Positions 6,597 through 12,448 of a stretch of DNA of 12,449 nt are shown here, in pieces. Each line of letters begins with the position of its first letter. Within the stretch, counting starts at the first letter, position 1. The notes under the pieces are model-generated. The model worked only from the letters and a program-made list of their open reading frames with translations, was not told where the DNA came from and searched no databases. Origin of the DNA: an uncultured Actinoplanes sp. (GTDB lineage Bacteria; Actinomycetota; Actinomycetes; Mycobacteriales; Micromonosporaceae). The translations under genes and the position numbers were made by a program. The DNA is taken from contig NZ_CAKUCL010000214.1 of the NCBI RefSeq assembly GCF_934643405.1, forward strand, positions 1 to 12,449, written 5' to 3'.

Positions 6597-7240
6597 TCGT
6601 CCTCCCCGGGCGTGATGCTGAGCAGGAAGTCGTCGATGACGCCGGACTGCTGCTCGAATTCGCCGGGCGCGGTGGCCACCTCGACGAGCAGAGCCGGGGC
6701 GGCCTGCACGGCGGCGGCGTTTCCGGTGGACATCTTGAAGGCCACGGCGATCCGGTCGCCGCTCGGACCGCTCTCGCTCTGGGCGACCCCGACCAGGCCG
6801 GCCGCCGTGGTGAACGACGAGCGGGAGCCGTCGACGGCGGCGTTGCTGTCGTCCCGCACGCTCAGCACCTGATCGAGGAAGGCCGCGGCGGTGCCGTCGA
6901 AGGCCGCGCCCTGCATGACGATCCGGGCGCCACCGGTGGCGAGCGTGGTCTGGCTGGACGTGGGGCTGACCCCGCTGTTGCGGCCGACCAGCGCGCCGTC
7001 CTCGAGCTGCCAGCCCACCGGGGGAACGGCGGTCGCGCCGGCGCCGAGGTCGACCACGTCGCCCGGCTTGATCGCGTTGTGCCAGGGGATCGCGGCGTTG
7101 AGGGCCTGTTCGCCGTAGATCAGGACCAGGGCGACAGCCAGCACGAACAGGGCGGGCTTGAACTGGCGGCGGTCGAGCCCGAGTAGCCGATGCTCGACCG
7201 GCACCCAGCCGTCGGGCGGTTTCTGCATGTCCACGCTCAC
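6593..7240 (-). CDS. Membrane-anchored protein of unknown function, coupled to PrsW protease
   Basis: A 215-residue protein I do not recognise as a named family. It has a short cytoplasmic N-terminus (1-28, containing LLGLDRRQFKP), one membrane anchor (about 29-45, ALFVLAVALVLIYG) and an extracytoplasmic domain of about 165 residues. That domain begins with a VPPVGWQLEDGALVGR-like strand pair and contains a GARIVMQGAAFDGTAAAFLD segment. There are no catalytic-looking motifs or cysteines in the outer domain. GTG 7240 is chosen because AAGGGGG lies about six bases upstream; GTG 7234 and ATG 7228 are in-frame alternatives, and ATG 7273 lacks a ribosome site. Its stop overlaps the protease start by 4 bases. 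A single-pass protein coupled to a site-2-like protease could be its substrate, adaptor or chaperone; this is inference from context. Confidence 0.8.
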   Translation of the reverse strand: MSVDMQKPPDGWVPVEHRLLGLDRRQFKPALFVLAVALVLIYGEQALNAAIPWHNAIKPGDVVDLGAGATAVPPVGWQLEDGALVGRNSGVSPTSSQTTLATGGARIVMQGAAFDGTAAAFLDQVLSVRDDSNAAVDGSRSSFTTAAGLVGVAQSESGPSGDRIAVAFKMSTGNAAAVQAAPALLVEVATAPGEFEQQSGVIDDFLLSITPGEDE

Positions 7241-7285
7241 GCAGGGCCCCCTTCCGCGCCGTGGGCCGGTCAAGCCCGCGACTCA

Positions 7286-7300
7286 CGGCGGCAGCCGCCG
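7286..7300. terminator. Short GC hairpin, possible terminator of the transglycosylase gene
   Basis: CGGCGG, a 3-base loop and CCGCCG form a perfect 6-bp stem in the 138-base gap between the transglycosylase stop and the next minus-strand start. There is no U-tract, as is common for actinobacterial terminators. It could instead be a leader hairpin or an operator for the 7240 gene. A TANNNT box, TAGGTT, lies just upstream on the minus strand at 7316-7311. Support is weak. Confidence 0.25.
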
Positions 7301-7378
7301 CCCGAGGATCAACCTAACGTCGGTCGCCGGCGCGCGCCTCCGGGAGAAAGGGCAGATCCTTACCCGACGTTGCGGTGA

Positions 7379-8071
7379 TCAGTAGGAGCCGGTCGCCTCG
7401 GAGTGGGACCACGCGCCGCACGGGCTGTCGTAGCGGCCCTCGATGTAGCCCAGCCCCCACGTGATCTGGGTGGCCGGGTTGGTCTTCCAGTCGGCGCCCG
7501 CCGAGGACATCTTCTTGCCGGGCAGGGCCTGCGGAATGCCGTACGCGCCGGAGCTGTGGTTCTCGGCGCGGTAGTTCCAGCCGCTCTCCTTCTTCCACAG
7601 CTTGTCGAGGCAGGGGAACTGATCTATGCCGAAACCGGCCTTCAGCATCAGGGTGCAGCCGATCGCGCGGCTTCCGCTGTACTCGTCGCACGACGACGGA
7701 ATGTCGCCGGCGTACGGGACCGGGCCGCTCGAATCCTGCGCCTTCTTCTTCGCCTCGGCCGCCTTCTTCTCGGCGATCACCGACTTCTCCAAGTGGTGCG
7801 CCCTGGTGGCGGTGATCTTCGCCTCGGTGGCGGCCTTCTGTGCGGCATCGCCCTCGGCCTGACGCTGCCACGCGCGCGCGGCCGCGTGCTCGTCCTGGCG
7901 CTGTTTCAGCAACTGCATGTCGGCGGCCTCGACCGTGGCGCTGTCGATCCTCATGCCCGGGGTCGCCGGCACGACGCGGTCCTTGCCGAGGTAGACGCCG
8001 CCGGCGAGACCCGTCAGCAGCAGGCCGACCGAGACCGCTCGGACTGCGACCCGGCTCCACAGCCGATCCAC
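7379..8071 (-). CDS. Exported transglycosylase-like protein (aggregation-promoting-factor-type C-terminal domain)
   Basis: A 230-residue protein with an N-terminal signal or anchor (basic start, hydrophobic VSVGLLLTGLAGGVYLG at 13-29), a long charged Ala/Lys/Glu helix likely to form a coiled coil (about 46-112), and a C-terminal lysozyme-like domain (about 150-230). The domain contains LWKKESGW with the presumed catalytic E162, then SSGAYGIPQALPGKKM (173-188), NPATQITWGLGYIEGRY, and a final CGAWSH. This set is typical of actinobacterial aggregation-promoting-factor-like or lytic transglycosylase domains that cleave peptidoglycan outside the membrane. Four cysteines (128, 139, 154, 218) may form disulphides. 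GTG 8071 is chosen for AAGGGA about six bases upstream and the immediate signal sequence; the longer open frame to 8521 has no recognisable content. Muralytic function is inferred from the family. Confidence 0.85.
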   Translation of the reverse strand: MDRLWSRVAVRAVSVGLLLTGLAGGVYLGKDRVVPATPGMRIDSATVEAADMQLLKQRQDEHAAARAWQRQAEGDAAQKAATEAKITATRAHHLEKSVIAEKKAAEAKKKAQDSSGPVPYAGDIPSSCDEYSGSRAIGCTLMLKAGFGIDQFPCLDKLWKKESGWNYRAENHSSGAYGIPQALPGKKMSSAGADWKTNPATQITWGLGYIEGRYDSPCGAWSHSEATGSY

Positions 8072-8193
8072 GAAGCTTCCCTTTCGTCGGGGGCGAGGGC
8101 AGCGCAACCGGACCACAATGGCGCATCTCGCAGCGAAAGAAAAGCACGGGGAGGCGACGGCGCTGCCTACGCCGTACCCAAGGAGCTTGGGCC

Positions 8194-8478
8194 TCAAAGG
8201 TGAGTCTGGAATCTCCTGATCGGGCGGAGATTCGCGTGGGTCGGCCCGAAGCGGTTGGCTCCGCTGTTGTTGTGGCGCCGGCGGGCCGCGGCCGCGGACG
8301 GCTCGGCGGATGCGTCCACCGCCCTGGGCGCACCCGCCGCCGCCGGTGCGACCGCCGCCACGGTCGCACCGGGCATCGTGGGCCCGGCAACGGGGAGATC
8401 GGGACGGCGCCGCGCCGCGTAGAGCAGGCACGCCGCCGCGCACACGACGATGCTCGCCAGGACCACCGTGCGGATCAC
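8194..8478 (-). CDS. Small Ala-rich single-span membrane protein, unknown
   Basis: A 94-residue protein with a hydrophobic N-terminus (VVLASIVVCAAACLLYAA, 5-22), a basic stop-transfer RRR at 23-25, then a low-complexity Ala/Pro region and a basic tail containing HNNSGANRFGPTH. The third codon positions are strongly G/C through most of the frame, as in real genes here, though the last few codons are less biased. GTG 8478 has GAGAGG about ten bases upstream; GTG 8496, six codons earlier, is an in-frame alternative. It lies 122 bases upstream of the transglycosylase gene on the same strand and may share its transcript. I recognise no family, and a spurious ORF is not excluded. Confidence 0.5.
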   Translation of the reverse strand: MIRTVVLASIVVCAAACLLYAARRRPDLPVAGPTMPGATVAAVAPAAAGAPRAVDASAEPSAAAARRRHNNSGANRFGPTHANLRPIRRFQTHL

Positions 8479-8518
8479 GTCGCCACGACCTCTCACCCGT
8501 CCCGTCTCGCGAGCGAGG

Positions 8519-8538
8519 CATTGGTTATCGAGACAATG
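8519..8538. promoter_or_regulatory. CATTG-N10-CAATG inverted repeat in the divergent promoter region
   Basis: CATTG (8519-8523) and CAATG (8534-8538) are exact inverted arms one helical turn and a half apart. They sit in an unusually A/T-rich patch between the small membrane gene (minus) and the XRE-type regulator gene (plus). It could be an operator for that regulator or simply promoter sequence. No functional proof is visible. Confidence 0.22.
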
Positions 8539-8627
8539 AAGGTATCAGCGCACGGCGTGTGAGCCAATCGCCGGGAACGACGGGTCCCCCGGCCGATTCG
8601 GTGAGGAAGCGCGCGTGCGGGCGGCCC

Positions 8628-8633
8628 TATGCT
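8628..8633 (+). promoter_or_regulatory. Candidate -10 element of the XRE-type regulator gene (leaderless)
   Basis: TATGCT is followed by exactly six bases and then GTG 8640. This geometry puts the transcription start on the start codon. No -35 hexamer is evident, and there is no Shine-Dalgarno before the GTG. Confidence 0.45.
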
Positions 8634-8639
8634 GGCCGG

Positions 8640-9032
8640 GTGGCATCCACCGGCTTCGGCGTCTACCTGAAGGAAGCGATCCTGGCTGCCCGGTTCCCGA
8701 CACCGACCCACTTCGCCCGTGCCGTGGGGACCGATCCCTCGGTGGTGTTGCGGTGGCTGAGCGAGGAGCAGCGGCCCACCATCCGATCCATCGAGCGGAT
8801 CGCGCCGGTGCTCGGCAAAACCATCGATGAGCTGGTCCGGGCCGCGTATCCGGACCGCCTGAGTGGTCCCGCGCCGGCATCGCCGGCCGTCCATCCGCTG
8901 GTGCACGAGCTCGGCCGGTTGCTCGCCGACGACTCACCGATCCCGCGCGCCGACCGCGACGCGTTGGTGACCGTGCTCGAACGCATGCTCGATCCGTACC
9001 GAAAGTTGTCGCGCCGTCGCAGATCCGGGTGA
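8640..9032 (+). CDS. Small XRE-like helix-turn-helix DNA-binding protein
   Basis: A 130-residue protein with an N-terminal Cro/C1-type helix-turn-helix (about 6-66): the segment FGVYLKEAILAARF, then PTHFARAVGTDPSVVLRWLS with the recognition helix near 32-40, then RPTIRSIERIAPVLGKTIDEL. The second half (82-130) is a helical region ending in a very basic tail (RKLSRRRRSG). No ligand or enzymatic domain is present. GTG 8640 is supported by the -10 box six bases upstream and by the start falling just before the HTH; the long open frame upstream to 8310 is antisense to the small membrane gene. It probably acts as a local repressor. Its target is unknown; the divergent promoter region and the next gene downstream (43 bases away) are candidates. 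Confidence 0.82.
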   Translation: MASTGFGVYLKEAILAARFPTPTHFARAVGTDPSVVLRWLSEEQRPTIRSIERIAPVLGKTIDELVRAAYPDRLSGPAPASPAVHPLVHELGRLLADDSPIPRADRDALVTVLERMLDPYRKLSRRRRSG

Positions 9033-9063
9033 CAGATTTGTCGCGCTGAGCCCACCACGTCCG

Positions 9064-9069
9064 TAGTCT
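9064..9069 (+). promoter_or_regulatory. Candidate -10 element of the proline-loop membrane protein gene (leaderless)
   Basis: TAGTCT, six bases, then ATG 9076. TTGTCG at 9038-9043 resembles a -35 but is spaced 20 bases away, which is long. No Shine-Dalgarno precedes the ATG. Confidence 0.45.
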
Positions 9070-9075
9070 CGGACC

Positions 9076-9615
9076 ATGACCGAACGGTCGCCGGCTTACA
9101 TTCGATCCACTTCGGGTGGATCGCAGTTCCACATCACGAAGCTGCTCGTCGCCGCCCTCACGGTCGCCACGGCCGCCACCGGCGCGCTCATAGTCACGGT
9201 CCTGATCGAGATGCCGCCGCCCGGCCCGCCGCCGCCCGGCCCCGGCGGGATGCCACCGCCGCCGCCGGACCTGCAGTCGCTCGCCGTCTTCCCGATCGTG
9301 ACCGGCTTCTTCGTGCTCGCCTGGCTCGCCGTCCTGGTGATCTTCTCGCGCGACCAGATCCTGCTCCACCTGCGACAGCAGCACGAGACGAGCGGGGTGA
9401 GCGCGGACGAACTGAACCGCAGCCTGTCCGAGCTGCGGGCCTCGCTCGCGGCGGATCACGAGCAGGAGATGCGCAAGCTCGGCGACAGCCTGGCGGAGAT
9501 CACCGCCGAGTACGGCGAGCGACGGGAGACCGACGGCTACCTGCGCGGCATGCGCACCGCGACGATGAACGACCAGCCCGAGGCGAACGTACGGTCGTTG
9601 CGGCGCGACCGCTGA
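9076..9615 (+). CDS. Two-span membrane protein with proline-rich loop and helical cytoplasmic tail, unknown
   Basis: A 179-residue protein without a family I recognise. Layout: a polar N-terminus (1-20), membrane span 1 (about 23-45), a 20-residue loop made almost wholly of Pro and Gly with two Met (46-65), membrane span 2 (about 69-90), then a charged helical tail (91-155) with heptad-like Leu spacing (ELNRSLSELRASLAADHEQE) that may form a coiled coil, and a disordered basic end. If the N-terminus and tail are inside, the proline loop is the only part exposed outside. ATG 9076 follows a -10-like box by six bases. It is downstream of, and on the same strand as, the XRE-type gene but probably has its own promoter. 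The coding frame is convincing (uniform codon bias, clear spans); the function is unknown. Confidence 0.75.
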   Translation: MTERSPAYIRSTSGGSQFHITKLLVAALTVATAATGALIVTVLIEMPPPGPPPPGPGGMPPPPPDLQSLAVFPIVTGFFVLAWLAVLVIFSRDQILLHLRQQHETSGVSADELNRSLSELRASLAADHEQEMRKLGDSLAEITAEYGERRETDGYLRGMRTATMNDQPEANVRSLRRDR

Positions 9616-9667
9616 CCGTTCCGCGCGGCAGGTCATCTCAAACCGCCGGCCGTGGCGAGGGGGACAT

Positions 9668-10087
9668 ATGCATTTCAATCTGGTCGGGATGGCTCTGGCG
9701 GCAACCAGTCCGTCCGCGAGCGCGGCGTGGTTCGCCGAGCACTTCGGATTCGCCGTCGGCATCGATCTGGGCTGGTACGTCAACACGCAACACCCTGATC
9801 ACCGGAACCTGAGCCTGGACTTCGTGCAGCGCGATCATGAGTCCTGGCCCGAGGCGACCAGGGGCAAGAACATCGTGGGCACGTTGCTCGCGTTCCTGGT
9901 CGCTGACGTGGACGGCGAGCACGAGCGGTTGCGCCGGGCCGGGCTCGAGGTGGTCATGCCGCTGGTGACCGAGGGATGGGGCCAGCGCCGGTTCCAGGTG
10001 GCCGGGCCGGACGGAGTGCTGGTCGAGGTGCTGCAGATGGTTCCGGCCGATCCCCAGTGGCTGGCCGCGAACGGCATGACCGGCTGA
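9668..10087 (+). CDS. VOC-family (glyoxalase/bleomycin-resistance-like) protein
   Basis: A 139-residue cytoplasmic protein with one vicinal-oxygen-chelate domain made of two beta-alpha-beta-beta-beta modules. The first module shows MHFNLVGMALAATSPSASAAW followed by AEHFGFAV. The second shows GTLLAFLVADVDGEHERLRRAG, then WGQRRFQVAGPDGVLVEVLQ. H2 and E120 occupy positions where metal ligands often lie in this family, but other ligands are not obvious. ATG 9668 is preceded by GAGGGGG at ideal spacing. Neighbours give no pathway clue. Enzyme, drug-binding or antibiotic-sequestering roles all occur in the family, and sequence alone does not choose between them. Confidence 0.85.
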   Translation: MHFNLVGMALAATSPSASAAWFAEHFGFAVGIDLGWYVNTQHPDHRNLSLDFVQRDHESWPEATRGKNIVGTLLAFLVADVDGEHERLRRAGLEVVMPLVTEGWGQRRFQVAGPDGVLVEVLQMVPADPQWLAANGMTG

Positions 10088-10150
10088 ACTCCGCGTGGAG
10101 GCGGGAAACGCGAGGTCCGATTCCCGCCGGAGCACCGGCGCCGGATTGGC

Positions 10151-10156
10151 TAGCGT
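10151..10156 (+). promoter_or_regulatory. Candidate -10 element of the LysE-family gene (leaderless)
   Basis: TAGCGT, within CTAGCGTCG, six bases, then ATG 10163. No -35 hexamer is evident. GAAGG directly abuts the start and is too close to act as a normal ribosome site. Confidence 0.45.
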
Positions 10157-10162
10157 CGAAGG

Positions 10163-10756
10163 ATGAACTGGTCCACGTACGGCGCGTTTCTCACCTTCGC
10201 GCTCGTTGTGGTTCTCATCCCCGGGCCCGACTTCGCGGTCGTCACCAGCAACACGCTCGCCGGTGGCCGCCGCCGCGGAACCTGGAGCTCCATCGGGGTG
10301 GCCGCGTCCAACGCGATCCAGGGCGCGGCCGCCGTCGCCGGGCTGGGCGCGCTCATCGTCAAGGCGCAACCGGTCTTCCAGGCGATCAAGTGGGCCGGCG
10401 CGATCTACCTGGTCGTCCTCGGCATTCTCCTGCTGCGGTCCGCCGCGCGCGGCCGCTACCAGGGCACCCGGACCGCCGCCGGCGGGTTCCGGCAGGGATT
10501 CCTGTCGAACATCACCAACCCCAAGGTGCTGGTGTTCTACCTGGCGGTCCTTCCGCAGTTCATGGGCCCGGGCGTCAACGCGCTGGTCCTCGCGCTCAGC
10601 CACGCGCTGCTCTCGCTGGCCTACCTGTTGCTGCTCACCGCGTTCCTGCACCGGGTGCGCGGGTGGCTCCAGCGCCGCCCGGTCCGCCGGGCGCTCGACG
10701 CGATCACCGGCACGGCGATGATCAGCTTCGGTGCTCGGCTGGCCGCGGAACGATAG
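10163..10756 (+). CDS. LysE/RhtB-family amino-acid exporter
   Basis: A 197-residue inner-membrane protein of the LysE translocator family, whose members export amino acids or related small metabolites. The N-terminal family signature is clear: VVVLIPGPDFAVVTSNTLAGG (16-35) with the GPD motif after span 1. The mid-protein signature GFLSNITNPKVLVFYLAVLPQF (112-133) is also present. About six hydrophobic segments are seen, and the length is usual for the family. The linker around 93-110 is basic and probably cytoplasmic. The substrate cannot be told. It ends 12 bases from the convergent phosphorylase stop codon. The start is set by the first span and the -10 box. Confidence 0.92.
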   Translation: MNWSTYGAFLTFALVVVLIPGPDFAVVTSNTLAGGRRRGTWSSIGVAASNAIQGAAAVAGLGALIVKAQPVFQAIKWAGAIYLVVLGILLLRSAARGRYQGTRTAAGGFRQGFLSNITNPKVLVFYLAVLPQFMGPGVNALVLALSHALLSLAYLLLLTAFLHRVRGWLQRRPVRRALDAITGTAMISFGARLAAER

Positions 10757-10768
10757 CCGCGAAAGGGG

Positions 10769-11584
10769 TCAAGGCGTCTCCTCCGGCAGCTTCAAGTCCC
10801 CCGGCAGCTTCAAGCCGTCGAGGGCTGACGAGCAAACACAATTGCGTACGGCCGGGAGCCTGCCCACCGCATCGAGGAGCACGCCGCGCAGCCGTTCGGT
10901 GTTCTCCCCGAAGACGCGGAAGACTTCCTCCTGGGTGACACCGTGCTCGCCCTCGACGCCCGCGTCCAGATCGGTGACCAAGGCGATCGCCGTGTAGCAG
11001 AGGGCCAGCTCGCGGGCCAGCACCGCCTCCGGGTGGCCGGTCATGTTGACGATCGTGCCGCCGACCTGGGCGAACCAGCGGGACTCGGCGCGCGTCGAGA
11101 AGCGCGGCCCCTCGACGACGACCATGGTGCCGCCGTCGACCGGGTTCACCGGCCGGGCCGCCTCCAGCACCGCGGCGCGGCCCTCCGGGCAGTAGGGGTC
11201 GGCGAAGTTCACGTGCACGGCGCCGGTGTCGTAGAACGTCTGGACCCGCCCGCTCGTGCGGTCGATGAGCTGGTCGGGAACCACGAAAGTGCCCGGCCCC
11301 AGCTCCGGACGCAGGCCGCCGACCGCGCAGGGTGCGATGATCTGCCGTACGCCCAAGGCGCGCAGCGCCCAGAGATTCGCCCGGTACGGGATCTTGTGCG
11401 GCGGGAACCGGTGATCGCGCCCGTGACGCGGCAGGAAGGCGACCCGGCGGTCACCCACCCGGGCGACCGTGATCGGGTCGGACGGGGCACCGTAGGGGGT
11501 GGACATCTCGTGCACCTCGGCGTCGTCGAGCAGGGCGTAGAGCCCCGAGCCGCCGATCACGCCGATCTCCGCCGCTGGGTTCAT
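10769..11584 (-). CDS. mtnP: S-methyl-5'-thioadenosine phosphorylase
   Basis: A 271-residue cytoplasmic enzyme of the PNP/MTAP family that splits methylthioadenosine with phosphate into adenine and methylthioribose-1-phosphate, the first step of methionine salvage. Seen: GVIGGSGLY (8-16), LPRHGRDHRFPPHKIPYRAN (51-70, phosphate and substrate loop), FVVPDQLIDRT (100-110), VEGPRFSTRAE (158-168), NMTGHPEAVLARE (180-192) and ATDLDAG-like TDLDAG (204-209). The two Asp at 205 and 207 are where adenine-specific members carry acidic residues, favouring methylthioadenosine over methylthioinosine, although the close methylthioinosine phosphorylases are not fully excluded. The C-terminal tail holds a duplicated LKLP motif. 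ATG 11584 lies six bases after a TAAGGT box, so translation may be leaderless. Confidence 0.92.
   Translation of the reverse strand: MNPAAEIGVIGGSGLYALLDDAEVHEMSTPYGAPSDPITVARVGDRRVAFLPRHGRDHRFPPHKIPYRANLWALRALGVRQIIAPCAVGGLRPELGPGTFVVPDQLIDRTSGRVQTFYDTGAVHVNFADPYCPEGRAAVLEAARPVNPVDGGTMVVVEGPRFSTRAESRWFAQVGGTIVNMTGHPEAVLARELALCYTAIALVTDLDAGVEGEHGVTQEEVFRVFGENTERLRGVLLDAVGRLPAVRNCVCSSALDGLKLPGDLKLPEETP
10783..10814. repeat. Direct repeat (2 x 14 bp) in the 3' end of mtnP
   Basis: CCGGCAGCTTCAAG occurs at 10783-10796 and again at 10801-10814, an 18-base period that keeps the reading frame. On the protein it gives LKLPGDLKLPE, two copies of LKLP at residues 258-267. This looks like a six-codon slippage duplication in the non-conserved tail. 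Confidence 0.85.
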
Positions 11585-11590
11585 GGGCAG

Positions 11591-11596
11591 ACCTTA
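11591..11596 (-). promoter_or_regulatory. Candidate -10 element of mtnP (leaderless)
   Basis: The minus strand reads TAAGGT, then six bases, then ATG 11584. No Shine-Dalgarno precedes the ATG and no clear -35 is seen. Confidence 0.45.
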
Positions 11597-11617
11597 TCGG
11601 TGGCCGGAATCTCGGGC

Positions 11618-11623
11618 TAATGT
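11618..11623 (+). promoter_or_regulatory. Candidate -10 element upstream of the yqgE-like gene
   Basis: TAATGT ends seven bases before ATG 11631 of a short ORF. It is back to back with the mtnP box, with 21 bases between them. It would drive a transcript beginning at about 11631 and reading into the YqgE-family gene. Confidence 0.4.
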
Positions 11624-11630
11624 GCTGGGC

Positions 11631-11717
11631 ATGGCGTTGGTGGAAGTAACGTCGGCTGTTCCGGCGGCGCGTGTGCCCGTTGCGCGTGCGGCGGATGCTT
11701 GGGCTGCACGTGTATAG
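11631..11717 (+). CDS. Possible leaderless 28-residue ORF ahead of the yqgE-like gene
   Basis: ATG to TAG encodes 28 residues (MALVEVTSAVPAARVPVARA and eight more), Ala/Val-rich. The start is seven bases after a TAATGT box, and the stop is 28 bases before ATG 11746. Its third codon positions are less G/C-rich than those of neighbouring genes, which argues against a conserved protein. It may instead be a translated leader or chance. I recognise no similarity. Confidence 0.28.
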   Translation: MALVEVTSAVPAARVPVARAADAWAARV

Positions 11718-11745
11718 CGAGGAACGGCGGATCGGAGGCCGGTCG

Positions 11746-12303
11746 ATGGAGTCGATGACCGGCCGGCTGCTGGTGGCGACCCCGACCCTCAAAGATCCAA
11801 ATTTCGACCGTACGGTCGTGCTGCTCGTCGCCCACGAGAGTGGCGGCGCGCTGGGCGTCGTGCTGAACCGCGCCACCGAGGTCCCCGTCTCCGACGTCCT
11901 CGGCGCCTGGGGCGAACTGGCCGGCGACCCCGCGGTCCTGTTCGAGGGCGGCCCGGTCCAGCCCGAGTCGGCGATCTGCCTGGCCCGCACCCGCCCCGAG
12001 GTGAAGAAGCGGGTGACCGGCTTCCACCAGGTGTCCGGCTCGCTGGGCACCGTCGACCTGTCCGCCGACCCCGACCGCCTGCGCGACAGCGTGGCCGGCA
12101 TCCGCGTCTTCGCCGGCTATTCGGGCTGGTCAGCGGGCCAGCTCGAGGAAGAGATAGCGGCCGGTTCGTGGTTCCTGCTGGACGCCCTGCCGGGCGACCC
12201 GTTCATCAACCGCCCCGACGACCTGTGGGCGATGGTGCTCAGAAGGCAGGGCGACATCCTCGCCGCCGTGGCCCACTTCCCACCCGACCCGGCCCTGAAC
12301 TGA
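11746..12303 (+). CDS. YqgE/AlgH family protein
   Basis: A 185-residue protein matching the YqgE/AlgH (UPF0301) family in length and motifs: GRLLVATPTLKDPNFDRTVV (6-25), GALGVVLNR (34-42), LFEGGPVQPES (65-75), and FAGYSGWSAGQLEEEI (122-137) followed by GSWFLLDA. The molecular role of the family is not settled, and the AlgH link to alginate regulation is historical. ATG 11746 is chosen because GGAGG lies seven bases upstream; ATG 11755 is an in-frame alternative with poorer spacing, and the open frame further upstream has no conserved content. It diverges from mtnP, with 161 bases between starts, and precedes a tRNA-Ala gene. Confidence 0.9.
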   Translation: MESMTGRLLVATPTLKDPNFDRTVVLLVAHESGGALGVVLNRATEVPVSDVLGAWGELAGDPAVLFEGGPVQPESAICLARTRPEVKKRVTGFHQVSGSLGTVDLSADPDRLRDSVAGIRVFAGYSGWSAGQLEEEIAAGSWFLLDALPGDPFINRPDDLWAMVLRRQGDILAAVAHFPPDPALN

Positions 12304-12335
12304 GGGGGTCCCGTCGGCGCCCGCGCGGGGGTGTG

Positions 12336-12341
12336 TAATAT
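12336..12341 (+). promoter_or_regulatory. Candidate promoter (-10) of tRNA-Ala
   Basis: TAATAT, preceded by TG as in extended -10 elements, stands out in a G+C-rich gap about 35 bases before the tRNA. CCCGCGCGGG just upstream (about 12320-12329) is a palindrome that might end the yqgE-like transcript or simply be base composition. Confidence 0.45.
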
Positions 12342-12375
12342 TTCCTCCGTGCCCGGGGGAGCCCGGGGACGGTAC

Positions 12376-12448
12376 GGGGCTGTGGCGCAGCTGGTAGCGC
12401 ACCACACTGGCAGTGTGGGGGTCAGGGGTTCGAGTCCCCTCAGCTCCA
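12376..12448 (+). tRNA. tRNA-Ala(GGC)
   Basis: The cloverleaf folds fully. The acceptor arms GGGGCTG and CAGCTCC pair with a G3:U70 wobble, the hallmark identity element of alanine tRNA. The D arm is GCGC/GCGC. The anticodon stem CCACA/TGTGG encloses loop CTGGCAG with anticodon GGC. The T arm is AGGGG-TTCGAGT-CCCCT. The discriminator is A at 12448. Base 12449 is C, so an encoded CCA tail may continue past the window edge. Confidence 0.97.

Noticed and set aside
5430..7286. A 618-codon extension of the PrsW gene
   Set aside because: The extra N-terminal part is Arg/Gly-rich shadow of the gene at 6593-7240. GTG 6596 with the GTGA overlap fits the protease family start.
8072..8193. A possible riboswitch (c-di-AMP type) in the leader of the transglycosylase gene
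   Set aside because: Such elements precede some actinobacterial wall-lytic genes, but I find none of the expected conserved blocks in this short leader.
7379..8521. Longer 380-codon form of the transglycosylase-like gene
   Set aside because: A good ribosome site precedes GTG 8071 and the signal sequence begins there. The extension is antisense-like filler and overlaps the small membrane gene.
8536..8562. An 8-codon ORF (ATG to TGA) upstream of the XRE-type gene
   Set aside because: It is too short, has no -10 box at leaderless spacing, and no ribosome site.
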